This document shows positions 18,400 through 27,980 of a DNA stretch of 57,368 nt, one piece after another. A model generated the notes under the pieces. It was not told where the DNA came from, made no database searches, and saw only the letters and a list, made by a program, of their open reading frames with translations. Origin of the DNA: a virus; the IMG/VR virus record IMGVR_UViG_3300032560_001015, positions 1-57,368 of that record. One strand, 5' to 3'. The translations under genes and the position numbers were made by a program. Within the stretch, counting starts at the first letter, position 1; each line of letters starts with the position of its first letter.

Positions 18400-19452
18400 A
18401 TGATTATCTATAGTGATACCAGTGTTTGCGATAGTTGGGCAGAATTACCTAACATTACCATAGTAAAAAATATTAATGTTTATATGGATTCGCCAGGGCC
18501 AAAAACCGCAGTATTTCATGCGCCCTTTCCTAGGTATTCAGATTTTGATCATTTAGAAGAAACTTTCAACCAAATATATGATTCTAGTGAGCAGATAATA
18601 CTACTGGTCACAGAACTACACGATGTCACTGTAGATTTCATTGAAAAGTTTGATCGCCCTAAAATAGTCCTGTTCTTAAATGGTGATTTAAATTTCAAAC
18701 TAGATCATGCTACCTACTATCACTACCATCATTGGTTTGAGTCTACTACGTTGTTTTATAAAAATAATCAGTTTCTACTAGACAAGTTAACTCCTTATAC
18801 TGCTAAACCTAAATATTTTGACATATTATTAGGACAAGAAAGAAAACATCGTGATGAAATATTTTCTTATATCAAACACAATAACCTAGATGACAAAGTT
18901 ATTCTAACCTATATATCTAGTATAACAGAAAGTTTTCAAGAAAAATCCGCCACTGAGTGGCAATGGGAAAGTGAAGGATTAGAAATTCCTGATTGGCCTA
19001 TTAGGCATACTATACGCCCAGTAAAATACTACAATCAAATAATTTCATTAAGCCAGATCATTCCATTGAGCATTTATAACCAAACAGCCTACACAGTAGT
19101 AGCAGAAACATGGGGGATTGATAATCGCTTTACCTTTAACACTGAAAAAATCGTCAAACCTATTCTAGCTGAAAGGTTATTTTTAGTGGCCAGCAATCAA
19201 TACTATCTACGTAACTTACGTGCATTGGGATTTCGTACATTTGACACGGTCATAGATGAAAGTTATGATCTAGAACCTGATTATAAAATCAGATGCCAAA
19301 TGATTGGTGAACAGATAAAATTCTTAGCTGGTCAACCTCAGAAAGAACTTTTAGCTAAAATTAGTCCAATAACAAAGCATAACCAAAGTTTGATGTTAGG
19401 TACTGATTGGTATGGAGAATTTTTAAATTCTCTTGGCGCAATTATAGTTTAA
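18400..19452 (+). CDS. glycosyltransferase-like protein (paralogue A)
   Basis: The frame is open from 18343, but the ATG at 18400 (MIIYSDTSVCDSW...) is preferred because the longer start lies in the opposing promoter. About 350 residues. The C-terminal third carries FNTEKIVKPILAERLFLVAS and LRALGFRTFDTVIDESYDL. These motifs are shared with the protein at 26693-27967 and resemble the nucleotide-sugar-binding end of exostosin/fucosyltransferase-like GT-B enzymes. The N-terminus is unrelated to known families. It overlaps the frame of a B12-type radical SAM gene, so the two may modify the same glycan or small molecule. Enzyme class is an inference. Confidence 0.55.
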   Translation: MIIYSDTSVCDSWAELPNITIVKNINVYMDSPGPKTAVFHAPFPRYSDFDHLEETFNQIYDSSEQIILLVTELHDVTVDFIEKFDRPKIVLFLNGDLNFKLDHATYYHYHHWFESTTLFYKNNQFLLDKLTPYTAKPKYFDILLGQERKHRDEIFSYIKHNNLDDKVILTYISSITESFQEKSATEWQWESEGLEIPDWPIRHTIRPVKYYNQIISLSQIIPLSIYNQTAYTVVAETWGIDNRFTFNTEKIVKPILAERLFLVASNQYYLRNLRALGFRTFDTVIDESYDLEPDYKIRCQMIGEQIKFLAGQPQKELLAKISPITKHNQSLMLGTDWYGEFLNSLGAIIV

Positions 19453-19460
19453 ATACTAGT

Positions 19461-20942
19461 GTGCACCATACGTTAATTTTCAATTTAAGCTCTTATCAAC
19501 CAGAATATCGCAGAAGTCTAGGCGGTCATCGTATAGCCTCTTGGCTACGTGAACAAGGATGGGATGCCGAAGTAATTGACTTTATTGAATTTTGGACTTT
19601 AGAAGAATTACAAGAACTTTGTCGCGAACGTCTTAATGATCGCACAGTATTTGTTGGGTGTAGCACAACATTTTCTTATTCTAGTCCATTAATACAAAAA
19701 TTGTTTATATGGATTAAGGCAACATATCCTAAAATTAAACTGGTTGTGGGCGGGCAAAGCCTAGGACGTATTATTATACCTGCTGATTGGTACATTGAAG
19801 GATATGGCGAACATGCTATCTTAGAAGTAATAGCTCATCTGTTGGGTAATAATAACAAAGTCAAATACTCTCTATGGAACAACGGCAAGAAATTTATCAA
19901 TGCCATACACAGCTATCCAGCTTATCCAATGTCTAGTCTGCGTGTGCAGTACGAAGCTAGAGATTTTATACGTGAATTTGAATGGCTAGGTATTGAGATT
20001 GGGCGAGGTTGTAAATTTAAGTGTGACTTCTGCGCTTATCCTATACTGGGAGTCAAAGGTGATTATTCTAGAGCCGCAGATGATTTTCAACAAGAACTTC
20101 AGGACAATTATGATCAATGGGGAGTCAGCCATTATTATGCCGCTGATGAAACATTCAATGATCGCACAGAAAAAATTATTAAATTTGCAGATGCTGTTGA
20201 AAATTTAAACTTTAATCCTACCTTTATGGGATTCATACGCCCTGATTTGCTAGTGTCGCGTCGTGAAGATTGGGAACATCTACTGAGAATGAGATTTTTT
20301 ATGCATCACTATGGTGTAGAAAGTCTTAACTGGCAGTCAGCTAAAAGCATAGGCAAAGGCATGCCTACTGAAAAGTTAACTCAGGGATTGTTAGAAGCCA
20401 AGCAGTGGTTCAAACAATATGTTCCATATCATGGGGTAATGAGTTTTATTGTTGGATTACCGCACGAAACAAAAGAGACTATTCAAACTACATTTGATTG
20501 GGTTGATGCCAATTGGCAAGATCAGCATGCAACTTTTTATCCATTAAACATTGTTGTTGAGGATCGTCACAAATCTACCATTGGGGAAGATTGGGCTTCA
20601 AGAGGCTACAGAATTAAACCTCTTGAAAATATAAGCATGCCTGAAGAAAGTCTGGCACGCACAAACAATCTGCCATGGCATGATGAAATTTTAGGATTAC
20701 ACTGGGCCAATGATCACATGGATTTAAAATGGGCCATTGCAACTATCAATGATTGGAATGCAACTAAACAGATAAAGCATTCTGTATCAGGGTGGGCGTT
20801 TGGTCAGGTCCTGCCCTATACCAATTTATCAATTGAACAATTTGTTAATACACCTGCAGAAAAAATAAATCATTTTATAGTCCAACATCAGACTAAAAAA
20901 TTAATTAAAGAATATATTAACTCAAAGATCAATTATAGATAG
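19461..20942 (+). CDS. B12-binding radical SAM enzyme
   Basis: Start taken as GTG at 19461 (VHHTLIFNLSSYQPEYR...), after the stop of the previous gene; an earlier ATG at 19407 would overlap it by 46 bases. About 493 residues. Residues 1-130 form a cobalamin-binding-like domain (GWDAEVIDFIEFW, VGCSTTFSYSS, KLVVGGQSLG). The radical SAM core follows, with cluster cysteines C184-x3-C188-x2-C191 in RGCKFKCDFC. Such class B enzymes methylate or rearrange unactivated carbons. Its neighbours suggest action on a sugar-related or secondary-metabolite substrate. The 3' end overlaps the uvdE stop by 21 bases in a convergent arrangement. Confidence 0.8.
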   Translation: MHHTLIFNLSSYQPEYRRSLGGHRIASWLREQGWDAEVIDFIEFWTLEELQELCRERLNDRTVFVGCSTTFSYSSPLIQKLFIWIKATYPKIKLVVGGQSLGRIIIPADWYIEGYGEHAILEVIAHLLGNNNKVKYSLWNNGKKFINAIHSYPAYPMSSLRVQYEARDFIREFEWLGIEIGRGCKFKCDFCAYPILGVKGDYSRAADDFQQELQDNYDQWGVSHYYAADETFNDRTEKIIKFADAVENLNFNPTFMGFIRPDLLVSRREDWEHLLRMRFFMHHYGVESLNWQSAKSIGKGMPTEKLTQGLLEAKQWFKQYVPYHGVMSFIVGLPHETKETIQTTFDWVDANWQDQHATFYPLNIVVEDRHKSTIGEDWASRGYRIKPLENISMPEESLARTNNLPWHDEILGLHWANDHMDLKWAIATINDWNATKQIKHSVSGWAFGQVLPYTNLSIEQFVNTPAEKINHFIVQHQTKKLIKEYINSKINYR

Positions 20943-21965
20943 TTGCCGAGCACGTTCGTATAGTGCAAAACTAGCCAAATTCTTACCCTTGCTTTCGCAC
21001 ATGATGTCAAACTTGTCTAAGAATGACAATGCCCAATCGTTACAAGCAGTGTTCCAGTAGAAGTCACTGTGCGCACGCATCTTACTTTTCTTGTAGCCTT
21101 GCTCTAGTAGTAGGCTGTGGTTAGGAGCTGTACTAGATGAATGAGCGGGGAGAACGTCTTCTCTGGATACACTATAGTGTAGCGTAGGACGCAGGCCGCG
21201 CCAACTGTCAAGAATGCGTGCAATTCTGGCATCCTTAAGATCAATGTAATGCCCTTCGCGGATCCAATGGTGGTGGATATCAAGAACAATAGGTACAGTA
21301 TCGACAAGATTGAGGCAATCATCAAGACCATGTTTCATTTCCTCGTTTTCAATGGTAATAGTGTTGCGTGCTTCAACACTGAGTTTAGGGTAGACATCAA
21401 GGATACCTTGATAGCCTCTACGACCTGCAATATGCACGTTGCATTTAAAGTCTTGGAACTTTTGGCCATAGCCCATCATGCGAATCATGTCCGCATGATA
21501 CTCAAACTCTGCTATACTCCTGGCGACAATATCGTCATTATCGCTAGCCAAAACAGTAAACTGACCAGGATGAAAGGATAAACGTACACCACGATCCTTA
21601 GCAACCAATCCAACTTCTGCAAAAAGCTGTTCACAACGCCTTTTAACATCAGCTTGCTGCCAATAATAAGACCAGCTAGACTCAGTATATACAGGCAAGA
21701 TGTCACTGCTAATACGTACCATGCGAAGTGATTCATCTAAGTTACCTACCCTCTCAATTAGTTTGCGAGTGGACATAATGTTTTGTTCCATTAGGTCCCA
21801 TAGCCGCTGTTCAGCTACTTCGCGGGATTGACGATTAAGCCAAGCCACTGTAGTAGTACCTGTATTGAATTCTTTTGCAGCGTCTGTGGATTTGATACCC
21901 TCAACTTGATCAGGGCGATCAATCCACTTGCAGGCAAAACCGATGCGTTTGATTTGTGATGTCAT
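20922..21965 (-). CDS. uvsE: UV DNA damage endonuclease
   Basis: A 347-residue UVDE-family TIM-barrel nuclease, which nicks DNA 5' of UV photoproducts to start excision repair. Conserved pieces include IGFACKW at the start, TTVAWLNRQ, RISSDILP, LSFHPGQFTVL (metal ligand His), ENEE near residue 200 and DIHHHWI. Complete length for the family. It would give the virus light-independent repair of pyrimidine dimers, a usual need for surface-water phages. It has a consensus promoter whose +1 coincides with the ATG, so the message is probably leaderless. Confidence 0.93.
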   Translation of the reverse strand: MTSQIKRIGFACKWIDRPDQVEGIKSTDAAKEFNTGTTTVAWLNRQSREVAEQRLWDLMEQNIMSTRKLIERVGNLDESLRMVRISSDILPVYTESSWSYYWQQADVKRRCEQLFAEVGLVAKDRGVRLSFHPGQFTVLASDNDDIVARSIAEFEYHADMIRMMGYGQKFQDFKCNVHIAGRRGYQGILDVYPKLSVEARNTITIENEEMKHGLDDCLNLVDTVPIVLDIHHHWIREGHYIDLKDARIARILDSWRGLRPTLHYSVSREDVLPAHSSSTAPNHSLLLEQGYKKSKMRAHSDFYWNTACNDWALSFLDKFDIMCESKGKNLASFALYERARQLSIIDL

Positions 21966-21971
21966 AAAACT

Positions 21972-22000
21972 ATTATAACACCAAAATGTCTTTATGTCAA
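21972..22000 (-). promoter_or_regulatory. sigma70-type promoter, leaderless, for uvsE
   Basis: TTGACA (22000-21995), spacer 17, TATAAT (21977-21972), then AGTTTT and ATG. The -35 box overlaps the stop codon of the upstream fibre-like gene. Confidence 0.85.
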
Positions 22001-23265
22001 CCTACTTTACCAAAACTTGCCCACTGTGTTGCGCCCAAACAAACCCAGCCAATTGCTGAACCAGGCATAGGACTTTCATTCCAAACTATAGTACCTGTGA
22101 TAGCAGGATAGTTTGGTATTGTCGAAGCTGAGCTCATAGGAGTATTACCTATGCGTAGGTTTTCTATTTCTACACTACCATCAGGATCTAATAGAATATT
22201 TTGTTTGTTATTAGCACCAATGACCAACTGTTGACTACGTGGTGTGCCAATATAACCTGTGTCTTGACTGCGTTTGTTCACTACCACTTCAACTTCTTGG
22301 TCCCAAACACTTAACACCGCAGTAGGATCAATGGTGTTTACTCCTACTCGTCCCTGTGTAACATACAAGGTATCAACTAATAGATTTTCACCTGATGTCT
22401 GTAGGTCGTTAACCACACCCAAACGTCTGATGTTGGTATCAATGATATGGTATCCTAGCCTATTACCACTGACAATTTCTTTCCCACCTTGTGTGATCTT
22501 GTCTAGATCAATACCATCAGCCTGCATCTTTTTAAAGATAATGTCGCTGAATCCTGAAAATAAATCATCTGTTAGTAATTCTTTGACTGCTTGACTGGTT
22601 TGTTCTACCAGCTTTAAAAAGCCCTTGGCATCAGCCGCTACTTCACCATTAATCACCAAACGGCCATTGAGACTGATGTCACCTTTGACTGTGAGTTGTG
22701 GAGCAAACAATGGCCCTTCAAATGCAGTACCACGATCCATCAAGGTCATCTGTACACGAGTACTTAGATCTTCTATGCCTGTACTGCCAAAGTTTGTGAT
22801 AATACCGCCGCTGACCTGGTCACCTGTTAACTTTAGTCCTGAAAAATCTATGCTGTTGTGACTGATACTTTTTTCTGGGAAGCTGGTAGTCTGTAGCATA
22901 CTGCCTACTTTGTTCTGCACCAATGCTCCAATAACTTCTGTGACGTTTACTGCGGCTAGTTTTTGATTGATGTAGCTGCTGATCTGTTGGTTAGCAGTTG
23001 CAGTTAGGTTTTTATTAATCTGGTCAGTTAATTGTGCTACAATCTTTTGCAGTTGTTCATCGCTGGTGCTAACAAAGTTAAAATTGTCCAGGCGTGTACG
23101 GATTTGTTGTTCAACAAGGCGTTGTACAACGCTGTCAAATTCAGTATTGGCAATTTTAGCAACGATTTCATTGGAAATTTGATCGCGTAGTTCAGCTTCG
23201 ATAGTGCCTTTAAGGCTGTCTATGATGCTGGCGACAATAGGTTGTAACTGTTCATTGATATCCAT
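21997..23265 (-). CDS. coiled-coil fibre-like virion protein
   Basis: A 422-residue protein. Residues 1-130 are heptad-rich helix (MDINEQLQPIVASIIDSLKG...), likely a trimeric coiled coil. A fibre-like region follows, with LTVKGDISLNGRLVING and a C-terminal cap ending IGWVCLGATQWASFGKVG. That last segment is common at the end of structural proteins of T4-like phages. No signal peptide. It stands apart from the main fibre block, among metabolism genes. Confidence 0.6.
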   Translation of the reverse strand: MDINEQLQPIVASIIDSLKGTIEAELRDQISNEIVAKIANTEFDSVVQRLVEQQIRTRLDNFNFVSTSDEQLQKIVAQLTDQINKNLTATANQQISSYINQKLAAVNVTEVIGALVQNKVGSMLQTTSFPEKSISHNSIDFSGLKLTGDQVSGGIITNFGSTGIEDLSTRVQMTLMDRGTAFEGPLFAPQLTVKGDISLNGRLVINGEVAADAKGFLKLVEQTSQAVKELLTDDLFSGFSDIIFKKMQADGIDLDKITQGGKEIVSGNRLGYHIIDTNIRRLGVVNDLQTSGENLLVDTLYVTQGRVGVNTIDPTAVLSVWDQEVEVVVNKRSQDTGYIGTPRSQQLVIGANNKQNILLDPDGSVEIENLRIGNTPMSSASTIPNYPAITGTIVWNESPMPGSAIGWVCLGATQWASFGKVG

Positions 23266-23283
23266 AACACCTCTTTGAAAAAC

Positions 23284-24027
23284 TTAGAAACTAATTGAAA
23301 TAACGTGTTCGTAGTTTTTCTTGATTAAACTTTTATACATCAAGTTCTTATGTACATAAAAACTCTTTGCTCCAGCATCAATGCTGAATTTAGCCATCTG
23401 CTTGAAAAACATACTGCGACGAGCAAATGGGCCGGTGGTCACTGCATTAGCACCATGCATCTCATATACTGTGGTGCTCCAACTATTTCTATCATTGAAA
23501 TCATAATGATGATACTCTAAAAATAGTTTTGTATCGTTGTGTGCGTGAACTGCCAATGGTTGACTAAATTCACGATCACGGAAATCTTGGTTCTTATAGT
23601 CACGTAAGGTGGTTATAATAACATCTTTGGCTAGATCACTAGCTGACTTTATTTTATCTAACTGCTCTTGTTCTGAGTTGGCAAAGGTAAAATACTCATC
23701 GCTGGCCACTACCCAATTAAACTGCTTTTTATATTCTTTTAATTCTGCATCAGCAATATATACGTATTTAACTCCTGTAGTGTCTAGGAATTTTTTTGTA
23801 TCTGCTGTGATACCTGTAACAGCTATCTGTTTATATTTGGCACCCAACATCATAGGACTGAATCCGTAGAACAGTACACTGGTGGGAACTGCTCCATGAT
23901 GCTCTGAGATTGAACGAAGAATTTCTTGCTTCTTGTCAATAACTTCTTGGCTTTTAGGATTAAATTTGAAAGCACTTAAACTGGCTTCAGAATACGTGGC
24001 AAAACCTTGCGGCATAATTGTTTCCAT
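23284..24027 (-). CDS. hypothetical protein, possibly methyltransferase-like
   Basis: A 247-residue soluble protein. The central part (TSVLFYGFSPMMLGAKYKQIAVTG, KYVYIADAE, FNWVVASDEYFTF, LAKDVIITTLRDYKNQ) follows the beta-alpha rhythm of a class I SAM methyltransferase, with GFSP in place of the glycine loop. The glycine-rich motif is poor, so binding of SAM is uncertain. There is a second possible start four codons in (MPQGFATYSE), and no clear ribosome site at either. It is situated beside the amidinotransferase gene, in the same direction. Confidence 0.4.
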   Translation of the reverse strand: METIMPQGFATYSEASLSAFKFNPKSQEVIDKKQEILRSISEHHGAVPTSVLFYGFSPMMLGAKYKQIAVTGITADTKKFLDTTGVKYVYIADAELKEYKKQFNWVVASDEYFTFANSEQEQLDKIKSASDLAKDVIITTLRDYKNQDFRDREFSQPLAVHAHNDTKLFLEYHHYDFNDRNSWSTTVYEMHGANAVTTGPFARRSMFFKQMAKFSIDAGAKSFYVHKNLMYKSLIKKNYEHVISISF

Positions 24028-24042
24028 TTGTAACTATTTAGT

Positions 24043-24957
24043 TTATTCTCTAACTAAATCAAGCGTTACACAATGGAAGCTGCCTCCTAGTGTGCGGCTA
24101 TGGCGCAATTTTAATGGAATACTGGTAATACCTACTCGCTCTAGGTCTTTAATAAGCTGGGTCTGCGCCGCATCAATGATCACAGTGTTTGGATCAACAC
24201 TCAGCATATTCATACCAACCCACTTGCTGGCATAGGGATATTGATAAAAGTCCTGTGCTACTACATCCTGTACCCAAATCTTCTCCCATCCATCAAAGGC
24301 TTTTGGGCAGTTTACTTGATTAACACGACTAGCATTTAATACAACTAACCCTTCACGCAGTGGTGCTATGGTTGAATCAATATGCACACCGCTGTAGAAG
24401 TTACATAGTTCTATTTTGATTTGTGGGAACTGTTGACATAACCATTCGTAGGCCTTACGATTGCCGCTGGGGCTTTCTAAGTATAACCAAGTGTTACCTA
24501 AACGGCAAATGTTAGCGGCATCTAAGGTCATACCTTGACCACGCGGCATATTAAACACCATGCGTGCTGAATTAGTCACCGCTTGTAGTGCTTGAATTTC
24601 TTGATCACGGCAAGGATACATCATAGCAGGATCAACTACACAGCTACCCCATATTATCAATCTATCTCTAGGACAATAATTGTACATGCCACCTAGCTCT
24701 TGAAAGTTCATATCTGCGGGACGATGGACTTCAACGCCTATTTGTGTCAAGACATTGGCTAGGTCATCTAGATCCTCATTGGCTTCGTCAATGATCCACT
24801 GCGGCACTGGGCCACTAGGCACTGGTGTTTCTTTCCAAGTGGTCTTAGAACTTTCCTGAGCAAACACAGGATCTGTACTAGGCCAATTGGCATGTGTTGC
24901 TGATCCTACGACCACTGATTTTAGTTTTCCCCATTCATTACTTGTGCTGATCTTCAT
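24043..24957 (-). CDS. amidinotransferase (glycine/inosamine amidinotransferase family)
   Basis: A 304-residue pentein-fold enzyme. Visible catalytic pieces are GMTLDAANICRLG, the His/Asp segment SGVHIDSTIAPLREGLVVLN, and the nucleophile Cys296 in GGSFHCVTLD at the C-terminus. Members transfer the amidino group of arginine to an amine such as glycine or an inosamine. The protein is somewhat short but all blocks are in order. Its start overlaps the previous gene's stop by 4 bases, placing it in one operon with a 2OG oxygenase and a UDP-sugar dehydrogenase. A guanidino-sugar or guanidino-compound product is inference. Confidence 0.82.
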   Translation of the reverse strand: MKISTSNEWGKLKSVVVGSATHANWPSTDPVFAQESSKTTWKETPVPSGPVPQWIIDEANEDLDDLANVLTQIGVEVHRPADMNFQELGGMYNYCPRDRLIIWGSCVVDPAMMYPCRDQEIQALQAVTNSARMVFNMPRGQGMTLDAANICRLGNTWLYLESPSGNRKAYEWLCQQFPQIKIELCNFYSGVHIDSTIAPLREGLVVLNASRVNQVNCPKAFDGWEKIWVQDVVAQDFYQYPYASKWVGMNMLSVDPNTVIIDAAQTQLIKDLERVGITSIPLKLRHSRTLGGSFHCVTLDLVRE

Positions 24958-25460
24958 ACGTGTCCTGTAACTTGTAGTGTGTATCTTGGTGTGTAGCCCA
25001 TGTTAGCCGCTAGGTGCGGAGTATCGTACCACCATACTACCACATCACCCGCTGACCATTTAACCACAGGTTCACCTGCTACTTCTAAATAGTGGCCACT
25101 GGCCCAGTCTTCTAAAAACACAATAGCACGATAAATGCTTTGATGTGTAGTTTCTAATTCAAATACGTCAATATAGCGTTTATAAGTGTCTATATGATTA
25201 GGTAAGATTGTACCCGAATCCATGCGATAATAACTAGTACAGACATCTTTCCACTTTAGCTGTTCTTCAAAGTAAGCAATAATACGATTATTCCATACAG
25301 GCTGTGTCTTGCGCATATCACACATGCTGCCCACAAAGTTATCAGCAAAGCCCATGTCTGTCCAACGTGCAGTGTCGCTGGGATTGTTAAATGGTTCTTT
25401 GCTATAATCTAAATGCAGATATGCATCGCCCCAAAACGGCTCTATGTTAAATCTGTCCAC
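24954..25460 (-). CDS. 2-oxoglutarate/Fe(II)-dependent oxygenase-like protein
   Basis: A 168-residue double-stranded beta-helix protein. The iron facial triad is visible as His89 and Asp91 (PNHID) and His149 (DTPHLAANMG), and Arg159 (TPRYTLQ) would hold the 2-oxoglutarate carboxylate. This is typical of small phage hydroxylases. It overlaps both neighbours by 4-14 bases, so it belongs to the dehydrogenase-amidinotransferase operon and could hydroxylate the same metabolite. Confidence 0.72.
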   Translation of the reverse strand: MDRFNIEPFWGDAYLHLDYSKEPFNNPSDTARWTDMGFADNFVGSMCDMRKTQPVWNNRIIAYFEEQLKWKDVCTSYYRMDSGTILPNHIDTYKRYIDVFELETTHQSIYRAIVFLEDWASGHYLEVAGEPVVKWSAGDVVVWWYDTPHLAANMGYTPRYTLQVTGHV

Positions 25461-26691
25461 GTGTGTTTCCGTAGTGAATAACAGTATACGATGGGTTACG
25501 TGTAGAGTACCTACGCCATGGATCTACAATAATGCTACCGTGGCCTGGTGTAAAATATAGTTGTTGTTCTGGCAAGTTACCTGTATAGCCGTAGGTAATC
25601 TGACGATTGTGTGCTAGTAGAACAATACCTTCGGTGTCGTCATACACCGTATCGCCTGTTAGAGGATCACTGTACAAGTATTGTGCGCCATGTTCCTCTA
25701 GATAACTACCAATTAATAAGCTGTAACTGCCTTCTAACATATCTACATCTGGCTTGTAGGCCTTGCCATGAATAATAATTGGCATATCGTGTGTGTTTTG
25801 TAAATCTATTAGGTATAATGCTAGGTTCTCTGCTTGCTTTTCACGAGCGTGCATGACTGTGTCAAATATATCATAGCCTAGATCTAGTCTTTCTGCTAGA
25901 TATCGTAGAGCAATATTATCGCGAGGATGACAAGGGCCAGCATCGCCCATGCCTGCGGTCATGTACTTAGGACTCATAATACGTATAGTTGATTCTGCTA
26001 GGGCAGATGTTACTACATCTACATTCATGTTGCCATTCTTCATGGCCACATCTTGTATCATATTAACTAGGCCAATCTTGGTTGATATAAATGTATTGTA
26101 AAAGACTTTGATAGCTTCTGCTTCGTCCCATGTGCCGATAGCGTAGCGTGGATTGTTAGCCATGAGGGGTTGGTAGAAGTCTTTGAGTAATTGTGCATCA
26201 CCTGTTAGGCTACCATCTTCTGTGCCAATGATAACCATTTCTGGATTAACCATATCCCAGGCAACACTGCCCATGGCTATTAGGTAAGGATTATAGATAA
26301 AACGTGCGTTGGTAATATGACGACGTAATTCACGTCTTGTTGTGCCAGGTAGTACCGTTGAGATTAATACCACTAGTTGATCTTTGGTCACGTATTGATT
26401 GATGTCAGCTAAGACTTGATTAGCAATGGTGTAATCAAAATCTTTATTAGCCAAATGTGTACTAGGAATAGATCCATCATATACAGGATCATGTGGTGTT
26501 TGTACTGCTACAAAGATTACGTCTTTGCCTCGTACTGCACCTTCTAGTGTATCAGAAATCTTAATCTTCTTACTGTGTTTAGGGTAAATATCATAGCCAG
26601 TTACATCATATTCTTGTGCCATTACTTCTGCACAGGCTAGGCCTAATTTACCGATTCCAATGAATCCTACTGTTTTTAATTGAATTGACAT
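25447..26691 (-). CDS. UDP-glucose/GDP-mannose dehydrogenase-family protein
   Basis: A 414-residue NAD-dependent nucleotide-sugar 6-dehydrogenase. The Rossmann motif GFIGIGKLGLA is at residue 9-19, followed by STVLPGTT (112-119), YNPYLIAMG (134-142), and the catalytic Cys254 in GDAGPCHPRDN. The GGPC-F-KD signature is changed to AGPCHPRD, so substrate choice may differ from the usual UDP-glucose. The product would be a UDP-uronic acid for glycans. It heads the operon continuing with a 2OG oxygenase and an amidinotransferase. Its ATG stands back-to-back with the ATG of the plus-strand gene, with one base between. Confidence 0.85.
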   Translation of the reverse strand: MSIQLKTVGFIGIGKLGLACAEVMAQEYDVTGYDIYPKHSKKIKISDTLEGAVRGKDVIFVAVQTPHDPVYDGSIPSTHLANKDFDYTIANQVLADINQYVTKDQLVVLISTVLPGTTRRELRRHITNARFIYNPYLIAMGSVAWDMVNPEMVIIGTEDGSLTGDAQLLKDFYQPLMANNPRYAIGTWDEAEAIKVFYNTFISTKIGLVNMIQDVAMKNGNMNVDVVTSALAESTIRIMSPKYMTAGMGDAGPCHPRDNIALRYLAERLDLGYDIFDTVMHAREKQAENLALYLIDLQNTHDMPIIIHGKAYKPDVDMLEGSYSLLIGSYLEEHGAQYLYSDPLTGDTVYDDTEGIVLLAHNRQITYGYTGNLPEQQLYFTPGHGSIIVDPWRRYSTRNPSYTVIHYGNTRGQI

Positions 26692-26692
26692 A

Positions 26693-27967
26693 ATGCTCCA
26701 AATTGATCATATCTACGAATTTTTTTTAAAAAATGTCTTCCCAAAATCAGAGGGATATTTTCGTCCCAATGGGGTTGTGACTAAAGATAATGTAAATGTA
26801 TTTAATAGAAATAGTTCCAATTCTAAAATATTATTCTATGATCAAGAGCCATTCCTAAATGAAGTTGAGGATTTACTTGGTTGGTTTAAAACTCCAGAAC
26901 CCTTGACTAGAATTACAATCTTTGAAGATCTTAGATACCCTAAATTTAAAGAATATTCATTAGATGAATTGTATAATCTGTATTTCAATGATCCTAATAC
27001 TGATAAAACAGCCAATCATCCAGATGTTCATGCTACTACGTTGGCTTATCCTAATACCTTTTTTAAAGAACCACATATAATAGTAGTTTCTGAAATATCA
27101 GAATATCTGCAGACTCTATTAAAAAATTATGAATTGAATCCGCTTTACTACTTTTTCCATGGCTTTGCGGCCTTAGATTGGTATCGTGGATTCTATGCTT
27201 TGAACTTTAATAAATCAATAGTCAGATCATATGACTATGATTTTACCTCGTTTAATAGAATTATCAACTATGATCGTAGCTATAGGATTTACTTGATTAG
27301 TTTGCTAAAAGCTCAAGGTCTATTAAACAAAGGGCTAGTCAGTTTTAATGTTACTGACAACGCATTTGATGATTGGCGTGATGAAGTTGCTGATCCAAAT
27401 AGTAAACTAAGCGAGTTTGCAAAACAGCACGCAGAAACTCATTTGGTTAATGTTGATAAATTAGTCATAGACCATGCAGAATTGCCAGGTAGTGCCAGTG
27501 CTGACATTCCTAGAGGAAATGATGCACTGTGGAACATTGTAACTGAAACAGTGTTTTACTACAATAAGCTACATCTAACTGAAAAGATATTCAAACCTAT
27601 CGTCAGCAAGCAACCTTTTATGCTCGTGGCTGCACCAGGTAATCTTGCCTACTTACGCAGTTATGGATTTAAAACCTTTGATGGAATCATTGATGAAAGC
27701 TACGATCTTATTCAAGACAACGATCAGCGCACTGCCGCAGTAGTTGATCAATTGGCATGGTATTGCGGTTTATCTGAAGATGAAAAATTAGATGTCATAA
27801 AGCGTATAGAACCTATTGTTTTGCACAATTTCCATCACTTTTATGGCGAATTCCGCCACATAATCACACAAGAATTAATCACTAATGCAAAGACCTTGTT
27901 TAAAGATCTAGGCTATGATGACAGTCACATTAACTACCATGATATCTATCATGTGCTGACCCATTAA
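26693..27967 (+). CDS. glycosyltransferase-like protein (paralogue B)
   Basis: A 424-residue protein. Near residues 290-345 it has LTEKIFKPIVSKQPFMLVA and YLRSYGFKTFDGIIDESYDL, matching the paralogue at 18400-19452 in the same order. It likely shares a GT-B-like donor-binding C-terminus. The N-terminal half is Phe/Tyr-rich and not recognised. No ribosome site is possible in the 1-base gap before the ATG, so it is likely leaderless or started from within the opposing gene. Substrate unknown. Confidence 0.55.
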   Translation: MLQIDHIYEFFLKNVFPKSEGYFRPNGVVTKDNVNVFNRNSSNSKILFYDQEPFLNEVEDLLGWFKTPEPLTRITIFEDLRYPKFKEYSLDELYNLYFNDPNTDKTANHPDVHATTLAYPNTFFKEPHIIVVSEISEYLQTLLKNYELNPLYYFFHGFAALDWYRGFYALNFNKSIVRSYDYDFTSFNRIINYDRSYRIYLISLLKAQGLLNKGLVSFNVTDNAFDDWRDEVADPNSKLSEFAKQHAETHLVNVDKLVIDHAELPGSASADIPRGNDALWNIVTETVFYYNKLHLTEKIFKPIVSKQPFMLVAAPGNLAYLRSYGFKTFDGIIDESYDLIQDNDQRTAAVVDQLAWYCGLSEDEKLDVIKRIEPIVLHNFHHFYGEFRHIITQELITNAKTLFKDLGYDDSHINYHDIYHVLTH

Positions 27968-27980
27968 AATCTCACCTAAA

